Assembly: GCA_963810485.1 (NCBI GenBank)
Contig: CAWENQ010000004.1
Location: 248,001-312,000 of the forward strand
Reading direction: 5' to 3'
DNA from: DATKFM01 sp963810485
GTDB taxonomy: Bacteria > Pseudomonadota > Alphaproteobacteria > Dongiales > Dongiaceae
DNA length: 64,000 nucleotides
Below are positions 53,231 to 63,296 of the stretch, piece after piece (position 1 is the first letter of the stretch; each line of letters starts with the position of its first letter). A model generated the notes under the pieces. That model saw only the letters and a list, made by a program, of their open reading frames with translations, was not told the origin of the DNA and ran no database searches. The position numbers were made by a program, and so were the translations under genes.

Positions 53231-54382
53231 ATGCCTAGGAGCACCAGGTTCCGTGCCGCCCTCCTTGTTCCACCGCTGCTCCTGGCCTTGGCAGGGCTCG
53301 CCGCCTGCGAAGAGAAGGAACAGGCGGCAGCGCCGCCTCCGCCGCCGCCGGCGGTCATCGTGGCCAAGGTGGTCAGCAAAGAGGTCACTCCCTCCTCCTC
53401 TTTCACGGGACGCATCGAAGCCGTCGACAAGGTGGATCTGCGCGCCCGGGTGGACGGTTTCATCGAGCAGCAGCTCTTCAAGGAGGGCGCCGACGTCAAG
53501 GCCGGCGACCTGATGTTCACGCTGGAGAAGGGCCAGTACGAGGCCAGCATCGGCGAGATCAAGGCGACCATCACCCGCGCCGAGGCGACGCTGAAACTGG
53601 CCGACATCGACACAGGCCGGCAGCAGGAGCTGGTGAAAAAGCAGGTCAAGGCACAGAGCACCCTGGACGAGTCGCTCGCCAAGCAGGCCGAGAGCCGCGC
53701 CGATCTGGAGAGGCAGAAGGCCGCGCTGCAGAAGGCGGAGCTCGACCTGCAATACACGGATATCAAGGCGCCGATTTCCGGACGCGTCGGCCGCGCCACC
53801 TATTCCGTCGGCGATTACGTCGGCCCGGCGAGCGGCACGCTCACCACGATCGTCAGCCAGAACCCGATCTATGTCACCTTCCCCGTCAGCCAGCGCGAAC
53901 TGCTGCAGGTGCGGCGCGACGCCCAGGCTTCGGGCATCGATCCACGCAACGTGGCCGTCAAGGTGCAGCAGGCCGACGGTACGATCTATGAGCATCCCGG
54001 CAAACTGAACTTCGTCGACGTCCAGGTGAGCACTTCCACGGACACCATCGCCATCCGCGCCGAATTGCCCAATCCCAAGGGATACCTGGTGGACGGGCAG
54101 CTGGTGACCGCCATCGTCGAGCAGGCAACACCGGAACGCGTGCTGGAAATTCCCGTGGCGGCCGTACAGATCGACCAGGGCGGGCGCTATGTGCTCGTCG
54201 TCGACAACGAGAAGAAGGTGCAGGTGCGCCGCGTCGAGATCGCCCGCATCTACGAGGGCAAAATCGTCATCACCAAGGGTCTGGAAGAGGGCGAGAGCGT
54301 CATCACCGAGGGCATCCAGAAGGTGCGGCCGCAACAGGTCGTGGAGCCGACGGAAGCGGCGACGCAGGCCCCCGCATCATGA
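53231..54382 (+). CDS. RND efflux periplasmic adaptor (AcrA-like lipoprotein)
   Basis: The product is 383 residues. The lipobox LAGLAAC anchors it in the inner membrane. A barrel-sandwich domain (RVDGFIEQQLFKEGADVKAG), a coiled-coil hairpin (about residues 90-170), the second lipoyl half (YTDIKAPISGRVGRATYSVG) and beta-barrel and membrane-proximal domains follow, the normal AcrA order. The start at 53231 has AGGGAG seven bases upstream; the open frame before it is not family-like. It overlaps the pump gene by four bases. No outer-membrane TolC-type gene follows in the window. Confidence 0.93.
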   Translation: MPRSTRFRAALLVPPLLLALAGLAACEEKEQAAAPPPPPPAVIVAKVVSKEVTPSSSFTGRIEAVDKVDLRARVDGFIEQQLFKEGADVKAGDLMFTLEKGQYEASIGEIKATITRAEATLKLADIDTGRQQELVKKQVKAQSTLDESLAKQAESRADLERQKAALQKAELDLQYTDIKAPISGRVGRATYSVGDYVGPASGTLTTIVSQNPIYVTFPVSQRELLQVRRDAQASGIDPRNVAVKVQQADGTIYEHPGKLNFVDVQVSTSTDTIAIRAELPNPKGYLVDGQLVTAIVEQATPERVLEIPVAAVQIDQGGRYVLVVDNEKKVQVRRVEIARIYEGKIVITKGLEEGESVITEGIQKVRPQQVVEPTEAATQAPAS

Positions 54383-57300
54383 TCTCCGCAGTCTTCGTCG
54401 ACCGGCCGCGGCTGGCGCTGGTCATATCGATCGTCATCACGCTGGCCGGCCTGATCGCGCTGCAGGCCATCCCGCTGGCGCAGTTTCCGGAAATTGTGCC
54501 GCCGCAGGTCCAGGTAAAGGCCACCTATCCCGGCGCCGGCGCCGAAGTGGTGGAAGCGACCGTCGCCCAGCCGATCGAATCCCAGGTCGTCGGCGTCGAC
54601 AACATGCTCTACATGAAGTCGACCAGCGGCAATGACGGCAGCTATACGCTGACCATCAGCTTTGCCATCGGCACCGATCCTGACATCAACACGGTCAATG
54701 TGCAGAACCGCGTGGCCCTCGCCGAACCGCAACTGCCGGACGAGGTCACTCGGACCGGCGTTAATGTGAAGAAGAAATCCTCGGCGCTGCTGCAGATCAT
54801 CAACCTCTATCCGGAGAAAAAAGGCGCCTACGACACGCTGTTCCTTAACAACTACGCGACGATCAATATCCTCGATAACATCAAGCGGATCACCGGAGTC
54901 GGCGATGCGTTCCTGTTTGGCAGCCTGCAATACAGCATGCGCATCTGGGTCGAGAGCGACCGGCTGACAATCCTGGGGATTACGCCGAACGATATCATCA
55001 ATGCCCTCAAGGCCCAGAATATCCAGGCCGCCGTAGGCCGCATCGGCGCGCAGCCGATGACTGACGACCAACTTTACCAGCTCAACATCCAGACCAAGGG
55101 TCGCTTGATTGAGGTTTCGGAATTCGAGAATACCGTTGTTCGCGCCAATGCCGACGGCTCCTTCGTCCGGATCAAGGATATTGGCCGCGTTGAACTGGGT
55201 GCGAAATCCTCCGATACCTTCGGCCGCCACAATCAGGGCGACGGGGCAGTCATGGCCATTTATCAAGCGCCCGGCGCAAATGCCGTCGCCGTCGCAGATC
55301 GAGTCGCCGCCGAGATGGAGCGACTTGCCCGGAATTTCCCCGATGGCATGGCCTACAAGGTCACTTACGACACGACCGCTTTCGTCAAGGAAAGCATCCA
55401 TGAAGTGGTCAAGACGCTTCTGGAGGCCTTCATCCTTGTCGTCATCGTCGTCTACCTGTTCCTCGGAAACCTGCGCGCGACGCTGATTCCGTTGATCGCA
55501 GTGCCCGTGTCGCTGATCGGCACTTTCGCCGTGATGCTGGCATTGGGATTCTCCGCCAATACCGTGTCGCTGCTGGCCCTGGTGCTGGCCATTGGCATCG
55601 TCGTCGATGATGCCATTGTCGTGGTGGAGAACGTCGAGCGCATCCTCGAAGAGAATCCGGAACTTTCGCCGAAGGATGCGACCAAGAAGGCGATGGGCGA
55701 AATCACCGCGCCGATCATCGCCATTACCCTGGTGCTGCTGTCGGTGTTCGTGCCCGTCGCCTTCATCCCGGGCATCAGCGGCCAGCTCTACCGCCAGTTC
55801 GCCGTGGCCGTATCGGTGTCGATGATCATTTCGGCATTGAACGCCCTGACTCTCAGCCCGGCGCTTTGCGGCATGCTGCTGCGGGCCTCGCACGGACCGC
55901 GGCGCGGCCCGATGAAATACATCCAGAAGGCGATCGACAAAACGCGAGACGGCTATGCCGCCGTGGTGACGCGGATGGTGCGCAAGGCCGTATTCGGCCT
56001 CGTCGCACTTGCGGCCGTGGTCTTCGGTGTCGGCTATTTGACAAAGATCACGCCCACTGGGTTTCTGCCCAGTGAGGATCAGGGGGCTTTTTTCATTGAG
56101 ATCCAGTTGCCCGAGGGCTCCTCCGTAAATCGCACAACTCGAACGACGGAAAAAGTCGAAGCGATACTAGCGCAACACGCCGGCATTTCGGACATCACCA
56201 GCATCATCGGTTACAGTTTCCTCGACGGCATATCCAAGTCGAACAGCTCATTCATCGTTGTGCTGCTAAAGTCGTTCGAGGAACGTGCAGATCCGTCCCT
56301 TAGCGCCGACTCTCTGATCGCCAAGGTCCGTAGAGAATTCGGCGCCATCGCGGAAGCGAATGTGATCGCCTTCAACCTGCCGCCGATCATCGGCCTGGGC
56401 ACCGGCAGCGGCTTCGAATACCAGCTCCAGGACCTTCAGGGCGGCAGCCCGGTCGATTTGGCCGGCACCGCACGCGGCCTGATATTTGCCGCCAACCAGG
56501 ACCCGGCGTTGCAGGCGGTCTTCACCACCTATTCGGCGAACACGCCGCAGCTCTATCTCGATATCGACCGCGACAAGGTACAGACCCTGGGAATTCAGGT
56601 GAACGATGTGTTCACCGCCCTGCAGGCGACGTTGGGCGGCTACTACATCAATGACTTCAATCTTTTCGGCCGCACCTGGCAGGTAAATGTGGAAGCTGAG
56701 GCGACGGACCGCGATGAAGTGGCTGATATTTACCGGATTCACGTGCGCAACAGTTCGGGCGATATGGTCCCGTTGCGGTCGATCGCCGAACCGCGGCTGA
56801 TTGTCGGACCGCAGATGATCATCCGTTACAACAACTATCGCAGCGTCACGCTCAATGGCGGCCCGGCGCCGGGCCGCAGCTCCGGCGAGGCGCTCGCGGC
56901 GATGGAGCAGTTGTCGAATACGACGCTACCGACGGGTTATTCCTACGAATGGACGGGGACGGCGCAGCAGGAGAAGGAGGCCGCCGGCCAAACAGGCATC
57001 ATCCTCGCGTTGGCCGTGCTGTTCGCCTACCTGTTCCTCGTGGCGCTGTATGAGAGCTGGACGATCCCGGTGCCGGTGCTGCTGTCGGTGTCTGTGGGAT
57101 TGTTCGGCGCCATGGCGGCGCTCTGGGTCGCCGGGCTGGACAACAATATCTACGCCCAGATCGGCATCGTCGTGCTGATCGCGCTGGCCGCCAAGAACGG
57201 TATCCTGATCATCGAGTTCGCCAAGGAGCGGCGGGAGCATGGCGTCAGCATCACCGAGGCGGCGATCGACGGTGCCCGCACCCGGTTCCGCGCCGTCATG

Positions 57301-57546
57301 ATGACCAGCTTCGCCTTCATCGCCGGCCTCTATCCCCTGGTGGTCGCAGAGGGGGCGTCGATGCTGAGCCGCCGCGGCGTCGGCACCGCCGTGTTCGGCG
57401 GCATGATCTTCGCGTCGGCCTTCGGCATCTTCATGATTCCCGTGCTGTACGTCATCTTCCAATGGCTGCGCGAGAAGCTGAAGGGGCTTGGGAAGAAGCA
57501 GGCCAAACCGCCGAAGAGCGAGCTCGCAGCGTCTCCGGCAGCGTGA
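54379..57546 (+). CDS. RND multidrug efflux pump, HAE1 family (AcrB-like)
   Basis: The product is 1055 residues, full length for the family, with 12 membrane helices in two halves separated by large periplasmic loops. Family motifs include FVDRPRLALVISIVITLAGL at the start, GIVVDDAIVVVENVER in helix 4 with the proton-relay aspartates, SGNDGSYTLTISFAIGTDPD in the porter domain and IVVLIALAAKNGILIIEFAK in helix 10. It uses the proton gradient to export hydrophobic compounds together with the adaptor upstream. No TetR-type regulator is adjacent, so control is unknown. Confidence 0.95.
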   Translation: MISAVFVDRPRLALVISIVITLAGLIALQAIPLAQFPEIVPPQVQVKATYPGAGAEVVEATVAQPIESQVVGVDNMLYMKSTSGNDGSYTLTISFAIGTDPDINTVNVQNRVALAEPQLPDEVTRTGVNVKKKSSALLQIINLYPEKKGAYDTLFLNNYATINILDNIKRITGVGDAFLFGSLQYSMRIWVESDRLTILGITPNDIINALKAQNIQAAVGRIGAQPMTDDQLYQLNIQTKGRLIEVSEFENTVVRANADGSFVRIKDIGRVELGAKSSDTFGRHNQGDGAVMAIYQAPGANAVAVADRVAAEMERLARNFPDGMAYKVTYDTTAFVKESIHEVVKTLLEAFILVVIVVYLFLGNLRATLIPLIAVPVSLIGTFAVMLALGFSANTVSLLALVLAIGIVVDDAIVVVENVERILEENPELSPKDATKKAMGEITAPIIAITLVLLSVFVPVAFIPGISGQLYRQFAVAVSVSMIISALNALTLSPALCGMLLRASHGPRRGPMKYIQKAIDKTRDGYAAVVTRMVRKAVFGLVALAAVVFGVGYLTKITPTGFLPSEDQGAFFIEIQLPEGSSVNRTTRTTEKVEAILAQHAGISDITSIIGYSFLDGISKSNSSFIVVLLKSFEERADPSLSADSLIAKVRREFGAIAEANVIAFNLPPIIGLGTGSGFEYQLQDLQGGSPVDLAGTARGLIFAANQDPALQAVFTTYSANTPQLYLDIDRDKVQTLGIQVNDVFTALQATLGGYYINDFNLFGRTWQVNVEAEATDRDEVADIYRIHVRNSSGDMVPLRSIAEPRLIVGPQMIIRYNNYRSVTLNGGPAPGRSSGEALAAMEQLSNTTLPTGYSYEWTGTAQQEKEAAGQTGIILALAVLFAYLFLVALYESWTIPVPVLLSVSVGLFGAMAALWVAGLDNNIYAQIGIVVLIALAAKNGILIIEFAKERREHGVSITEAAIDGARTRFRAVMMTSFAFIAGLYPLVVAEGASMLSRRGVGTAVFGGMIFASAFGIFMIPVLYVIFQWLREKLKGLGKKQAKPPKSELAASPAA

Positions 57547-57579
57547 CCAGCCCCATCTGCCCGCTGCAGAGGCCGGGCG

Positions 57580-58401
57580 TCAGAATTTCTCGGGGATGAG
57601 CTTGCCGGTGATATCCATTTCCCGGTAGCCGGCGCGCTTCTGCCGTTTCGGCAGCTTGATCTTCTCGCGCTTCAGATCCTCATAGGGGATCTTGCTGAGG
57701 AGATGGGTAATGATGTTCAAGCGCGCCCGCCTCTTGTCGTTGGACCGCGCCACATGCCAGGGCGCCCAGGCGGTATCGGTGGCCCGGAACATCTCGTCGC
57801 GGGCCTGGGAGTAGTCATGCCAGCGGCTGTAGGATTTGAGATCCATCGGCGACAGCTTCCAGATCTTCCGGCCGTCATTGATGCGCTCCTCCAACCGCCG
57901 GGTCTGTTCCTCGGAGCTCACTTCCAGCCAGTACTTCAGCAGGATGACGCCGGAATCGACGATGGCCTTTTCGACCAGGGGCACGGCCTGCATGAACCTT
58001 TTGGCCTGTTCATCGGTGCAAAAACCCATGACCCGCTCGACGCCGGCGCGATTGTACCAGCTGCGATCGAAGATCACGATTTCGCCGGCCGCCGGGAGGT
58101 GGGGCAGATAGCGTTGCACATACATCTGGGATTTCTCCCGCTCGGTCGGCGCCGGCAAGGCAAAGACGCGGAACGTGCGCGGGCTGACCCGCTCGGTGAT
58201 TGCCTTGATCGTGCCGCCCTTGCCCGCCCCGTCCCTGCCTTCGAACAGGATGCAGATCTTCAGCCCCTTGCGCTTGACCCATTCCTGGAGTTTCACAAGC
58301 TCGACATGCAGCCGTGCCAGCTCCTTGTCATAATCCTTGCGTTTGAGCTGGCCGCGGGAACCGGACGATTCCTTGACTGGGGCTTGATTTTTCTTAGCCA
58401 T
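57580..58401 (-). CDS. ppk2: Polyphosphate kinase 2
   Basis: The product is 273 residues. PPK2 uses polyphosphate to phosphorylate nucleoside mono- or diphosphates. The Walker A motif EGRDGAGKGG is at residues 54-63, FDRSWYNRAGVERVMGFC holds Walker B and the lid region, and the KYWLEVSSEEQ and RINDGRKIWKLSPMD blocks follow, which fits the class I PPK2 pattern. The start at 58401 is chosen because GGAGAGGAAGA lies directly upstream on the minus strand; the nine-residue extension (to 58428) would include that ribosome-binding site as codons. Confidence 0.93.
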   Translation of the reverse strand: MAKKNQAPVKESSGSRGQLKRKDYDKELARLHVELVKLQEWVKRKGLKICILFEGRDGAGKGGTIKAITERVSPRTFRVFALPAPTEREKSQMYVQRYLPHLPAAGEIVIFDRSWYNRAGVERVMGFCTDEQAKRFMQAVPLVEKAIVDSGVILLKYWLEVSSEEQTRRLEERINDGRKIWKLSPMDLKSYSRWHDYSQARDEMFRATDTAWAPWHVARSNDKRRARLNIITHLLSKIPYEDLKREKIKLPKRQKRAGYREMDITGKLIPEKF

Positions 58402-58606
58402 TTCTTCCTCTCCGCCAGGCATCGGCAATACTTGCCGCTTTGGCTCCTTGAAACGGAAAATACTGTCTCTCCGACATTGGCCGGTTGATCCAGGTCAATA
58501 GTGGGGGCATCATTCATAGTATTGAGTTACACGTCAAACGAGGAAGCGCGATCAGCAGCCGCCTGAGGACGCCGCGACAGTTCGAAACAGAGACCCGGAG
58601 GTGCCT

Positions 58607-59035
58607 ATGACCGACATCCTGCGACCCGATGATCTCAAGAAGATCGCCGACGATGCCGATATGGCGAAGGCTCGGGAGCATATGAGCCGGGCAAAGAAAC
58701 TGGAGGAAGAGCAGGCGCAGATGCGCGAGGCCTTCCTGGGGCGGGAGATCCGGCCGGAAGCCAGGGACCGCATCAACAAGGCGATCCGCCGCGCCGCGGA
58801 GCAGGGGCAGCGCGAGTTTCAGGTGTTCATTTTTCCGGCGAGCTTCTGCACCGACAAAGGGCGGCGGATCAACAACAATGAAGCGGACTGGCCCGAGTCT
58901 TTGGACGGCTTCGCCAAGAAGGCGCATGAATTCTACGAAAAGGAACTGCGGCAACTGGGCTTCACGCTGCACGCGCAGATCCTCGACTACCCCGGCGGCA
59001 TGCCGGGAAACATCGCCATGGTCCTCAAGTGGTAG
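58607..59035 (+). CDS. Conserved hypothetical protein, about 16 kDa
   Basis: The product is 142 residues. The first half is charged and strongly helical (KIADDADMAKAREHMSRAKK and on to residue 70, likely a coiled coil). The second half has an ordered strand-helix pattern: EFQVFIFPASFCTDKGRRIN, EKELRQLGFTLHAQILDYPG, then GMPGNIAMVLKW at the C-terminus. I do not recognise a family. The start at 58607 follows CGGAGG at 58596-58601. It is divergent from ppk2 and convergent with the methyltransferase-like gene. Confidence 0.7.
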   Translation: MTDILRPDDLKKIADDADMAKAREHMSRAKKLEEEQAQMREAFLGREIRPEARDRINKAIRRAAEQGQREFQVFIFPASFCTDKGRRINNNEADWPESLDGFAKKAHEFYEKELRQLGFTLHAQILDYPGGMPGNIAMVLKW

Positions 59036-59089
59036 GGATGTCTGCCTGTTGATGGCGGCGGCGGAAAATCGCGCTGCCGGCCGGCGGCT

Positions 59090-59812
59090 CTACTTCTGCA
59101 GCAGTAACGCCGCGAGTTCCGCGGCAATCTCATCGGCACCGAAGGCGGGCGCGATGCGCAGCGAGGCGCCATTAAGCGCGGCAACGGCGCCGGCAAGGAC
59201 CAGGGCGTTCCGTTTCTTCCTGCCGGGTGAATCCAGCAAGCGGGCTTGCGGCCAGACTGCGGATATCTGTTCGGCATAGCTTCGCGCGGCCAGATCGTCG
59301 TCATCGAGGACATGGATGTTGGCGATGAAGACTCCGGCGGGATGGGAAAGGCGACGGCGCACGAGTTGCAGAAACGCCGGCGTCGCCAATTGCGGCGGCA
59401 ACCGGTCGCCCGCATAGGCGTCGAGCACGATGCCGTCATAGCACCGGGTGCTTGACTGCAGAAACGCGGCGCCATCCATCGCATGGCAGGCAATATCGGC
59501 GGGCAGATGGAAATACAGCCGGGCCAAGTGGAACGCCTGAGCATCGACGTCGGCAATCGTCACCCGCACGCCCGCCCCGTGAAGCATGGTGGCAAGGGTG
59601 CCGCCGCCGCAGCCGATCATCAGTACGTCGCGGCAGCCGGCCTGCAGCAGCAGATCGTAGACCGCGTGAATGTAGGCGACGAGACTGACACCGCCGGCGT
59701 CGGCCTCGCTCTGATGGGTCTGGCCCTGGTCGTAGCGGACGGCGCCGGAGGCGCTGTCCCGGAACACGACGATCTCCCCGAGCTCGGAGGGCATTTTGGC
59801 GATGGGGATCAT
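59090..59812 (-). CDS. Spermidine synthase-like methyltransferase-fold protein
   Basis: The product is 240 residues. The Rossmann core has VLMIGCGGGTLATML as nucleotide- or SAM-binding loop, followed by VTIADVDAQAFHLA and the acidic block YDGIVLDAYAGD. This is the layout of SpeE-like aminopropyltransferases and their fused relatives. The usual N-terminal spermidine synthase beta-domain is shortened, so the substrate may differ. The start at 59812 is tentative; ATG at 59794 is a second choice and neither has a strong ribosome-binding site. Confidence 0.75.
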   Translation of the reverse strand: MIPIAKMPSELGEIVVFRDSASGAVRYDQGQTHQSEADAGGVSLVAYIHAVYDLLLQAGCRDVLMIGCGGGTLATMLHGAGVRVTIADVDAQAFHLARLYFHLPADIACHAMDGAAFLQSSTRCYDGIVLDAYAGDRLPPQLATPAFLQLVRRRLSHPAGVFIANIHVLDDDDLAARSYAEQISAVWPQARLLDSPGRKKRNALVLAGAVAALNGASLRIAPAFGADEIAAELAALLLQK

Positions 59813-59831
59813 CGGGGGAGAAAAGCAGATT

Positions 59832-59860
59832 CGCTGCGAAATCACAAAGGACACGAAGAA
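59832..59860. repeat. R3 repeat, single arm
   Basis: CGCTGCGAAATCACAAAGGA followed by CACGAAGAA resembles one arm of the R3 inverted repeat at 36451-36477 (shared core TCACAAAGG-CACGAAG). No second arm is nearby. It lies just upstream of the spermidine synthase-like gene, between divergent genes. Confidence 0.55.
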
Positions 59861-59955
59861 ACTAGCCACGGCGCCGGCGGGCATGATACGGTGATGACCG
59901 AACTATCCCTGTCACCAGCAGACTAGGATACGCGCAAACAAGCCGGAGACACGCC

Positions 59956-60666
59956 ATGTCCAGCAATGCCGCCTTTGCCGAAATCGCCGCCCTGGCCGGC
60001 GACCCCGCTCGCGCCGCCATGCTGAATGCGCTGATGGATGGCCGCGCCCTCACCGCTTCCGAGCTTGCGGAAACTGCCGGTGTCACGCCGCAGACGGCGA
60101 GCGGGCATCTGTCGCGATTGACCACGGCGGGGCTGTTGGTGCTCGAGAAGCAGGGCCGCCACCGCTATCACCGGCTGGCCAGCCCCGCGATCGCGCAGAT
60201 GATGGAAGGCATCATGCAGGTGGCGTCGGCCCTCAACCCACCGAAGCGGAAGGTGGTGGTCGGCCCGCGGGACGCGGCGCTGCGCACGGCGCGCACCTGC
60301 TACGACCATCTGGCCGGGCGCTGGGCCGTGGCGGTCGCCGACGCCCTGGTGGCCGGCGGCCATGTGGAACTGGCCGGCGATGGCGGCCTGGTGACCGGCA
60401 AGGGCGCGGCCCTGCTGCGGCGTCTCGGCGTCGAGGTGGATGGCGTGACAGTGGCGCCGGGCCAGCGGCAACGGCGCATGCTCTGCCGCCCCTGCCTGGA
60501 TTGGAGCGAGCGTCGCCCCCATTTGGCCGGCGCCATCGGCTCGGCACTGCTGGATCACTATCTCGAGAAAGGCTGGGTGCGGCGGCTGAAAGGCACTCGC
60601 GCCGTGGAGATCACGCCGAAAGGCCAGCGCGGATTTCGCGAGACGTTCGGAATCAGTGCCGGTTGA
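59956..60666 (+). CDS. ArsR-family winged-helix transcriptional regulator with C-terminal extension
   Basis: The product is 236 residues, about twice a minimal ArsR protein. The winged helix occupies residues 5-85, with SELAETAGVTPQTASGHLSRLTTAGL as the recognition region (helix-turn-helix). The metal-binding ELCVCDL box is absent, so the effector is probably not a metal. The C-terminal domain ends with CRPCLDWSERRPHLAGAIGS, a motif seen in a subgroup of ArsR-like regulators of unknown ligand. It is divergent from the spermidine synthase-like gene and could regulate it. Confidence 0.85.
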   Translation: MSSNAAFAEIAALAGDPARAAMLNALMDGRALTASELAETAGVTPQTASGHLSRLTTAGLLVLEKQGRHRYHRLASPAIAQMMEGIMQVASALNPPKRKVVVGPRDAALRTARTCYDHLAGRWAVAVADALVAGGHVELAGDGGLVTGKGAALLRRLGVEVDGVTVAPGQRQRRMLCRPCLDWSERRPHLAGAIGSALLDHYLEKGWVRRLKGTRAVEITPKGQRGFRETFGISAG

Positions 60667-60725
60667 CGCTGTGACAAGTGTCGAGCCGCAACCGTAGTAC
60701 TCGCTTTCGCGGGCCCAATCGCTGT

Positions 60726-60892
60726 CCCCTCGCCTCGCGAAGCGGGGAGAGGGATATCGCATTCGCGTTCAGCGAATGCGACTGGGTGAGGGGCATGGCA
60801 CGACACAAATCGCGCCTCACTTCTTCCCGCACCGCGTACTATGCCGCCACCCGCTCACCCTGCCCTCTCCCCCACTTCGTGGTGGAGAGGGG
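60726..60892. repeat. R1 palindromic repeat, copy f (divergent half-units, intergenic)
   Basis: The first half-unit (60726-60793) begins CCCCTCGCCTCGCGAAGCGG, has the extra module with stem CGCATTCGC / GCGAATGCG and ends GGGTGAGGGG. The second (60853-60892) begins CTCACCCTGCCCTCTCCCCC and ends GGAGAGGGG. They point outward, as in copy e. The 270-base region between the ArsR gene and the downstream SDR gene contains nothing else recognisable. Confidence 0.85.
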
Positions 60893-60936
60893 ACAATTTC
60901 TGGATTGCAGACGAGTCTCTTGCGGCGGACTTCCTT

Positions 60937-61690
60937 CTAAAGCATCACCGCCCCGCCGTTCGGGCTGATGCACTGACCGGTCATGAAGCTGTTCGCGGGA
61001 TCGGCGAGGAACAGGGCGGCGGCGGCGATCTCCTCCGGCCGGCCGATGCGGCCCAAGGGGATATCGGCTTCCCTGGCGCGGGTCTCCGCGCTCATGCTCG
61101 CGAGGTCGAGCAGCGGCGTATCGACAGGGCCGGGGGCGATGGCGTTGACCAGGATATCGGGCGCAAATTCCCGCGCCCAGGAGCGGGTCAGCGAAACCAC
61201 GGCCCCCTTCGACGCGCAATAGACCGAGAATTCGGCGCGGCCGAGATAAGCGAGCTCGGAGGCGATGTTGATGACGCGGCCGCTCTTCCGCTTGACCATG
61301 GCGCGCAGGCCTTCGCGGCCGACCAGGAAGGTGCCCCGCAGATTGACCGCCATCAGCCGGTCGAAATCCTCCGCGGTGGTTTCCAGCAGGGGCTTCTCGA
61401 ACAGCACGCCGGCGCAATTGACCAGGATGTCCAGGCCGCCGAGACGGGGCAGAGCTTCGGCGAAAAGCGCCAGCACGCGGGCCTCATCGGCAATGTCGGC
61501 GCGCAGCGCAAAGGCGCGGCCGCCGGCCTGCTCGATGGCGTGCACAACGGCGGCGAGCGGTCTTTTCGTCGGCGCGGTCGACGAGCGCGACATGGGCACC
61601 GGCGCCCGCCAGCGCAACGGCGATCGCCCGGCCGATGCCGGAGGCGGCGCCGGTCACCAGCGCCCGCTGCCCGGCGAGCTTGCCGCTCAC
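60937..61690 (-). CDS. Short-chain dehydrogenase/reductase (one-base frameshift)
   Basis: The corrected product is about 250 residues, the usual SDR length. The NAD(P)-binding motif TGAASGIGRAIA is near residue 14 (frame starting 61690), NCAGV is the structural motif, and the catalytic Ser-Tyr-Lys set lies in NIASELAYLGRAEFSVYCASK. The frame needs one base removed near 61565, between VDRADEK and PLAAVVHAIEQAGG. The start overlaps the stop of the next SDR gene upstream (61687) by four bases. It is the last gene of an ABC-transporter operon, which suggests catabolism of the imported compound. Confidence 0.88.
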
Positions 61691-62459
61691 GACAGAACCT
61701 CGCCGCGATCGACGTTATAGGCCTGGCCGGTGATGTTCTTCGCGGCATCCGACGCGAGGAAGAGATAGAGGCTGGCCACATCCTCCGGCTCCATCAGGCC
61801 GGTCAGGCACTGTGTCGCGAACAGCTCGCTCAGCAGATCCTGCTCCGAGCGCTTGGAGCGCTTCGACATGTTGGCGAGCGAGCGCATCGCGGCGCGAGTC
61901 TTCACCCAGCCGGGGCAAACCGCATTGACGCGAATGCCGCGCGGCCCCAGCTCCTTTGCCATCGTGCGCATGAAACCGATGTTGGCGTGCTTGGACGTGA
62001 CATAGGCGGAGAACTCCGCCGCCGCGGTCTTGCCCCACACCGAGGCGGTCAGCACGATGCTGGCGCCCGCCTGCATCGATTTCACGGCCTCGCGGGTCAC
62101 ATAGTAGGTGCCGATGACATTGATCTGGATGATGCGCTCGAAGGTCTTTTCCACCTCGTCACCGGGCTCGAGGATCGGCGTGATCAGCTCCAGCCCCGCA
62201 TTGTTGACCAGCACATCGAGCTTGCCGAGGCCGCCGACGACCCGCTTCACCGCCGCGCGATCGGTGATGTCGCAGATTTCCGCGGTCACCGGCCGTCCCG
62301 CCGCGGCGGCGATGTCCTTGCCGGTGGAAATGATATCCTTGGTGCTGGAGAGAATCGCCAGATCGGCGCCCGCCTCGGCAAAGGCTGTCGCAACGGCCGC
62401 GCCGATGCCGTGGCTGGCGCCGGTGACCAGCACGCGCTTGCCCGTGAAATCGAAGTTGC

Positions 62460-62463
<4 letters not shown>
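61687..62463 (-). CDS. Short-chain dehydrogenase/reductase
   Basis: The product is 258 residues. TGASHGIGAAVA at about residues 14-25 binds the nucleotide, NNAGLE is the structural motif, and the catalytic Tyr-Lys is in SAYVTSKHAN, with Ser in TASVWGKTAA. The C-terminal NITGQAYNVDRGEVLS is typical of SDRs acting on polyols or keto-acids. It overlaps the ATPase gene stop and the downstream SDR start, each by four bases, so all are translated as one unit. The substrate is unknown. Confidence 0.9.
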
Positions 62464-63288
<825 letters not shown>

Positions 63289-63296
63289 GGCTTGCC

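Noticed and set aside
54250..55893. A 547-residue minus-strand open frame
   Set aside because: Antisense to the RND adaptor and pump genes; Gln/Asp/His-rich shadow composition.
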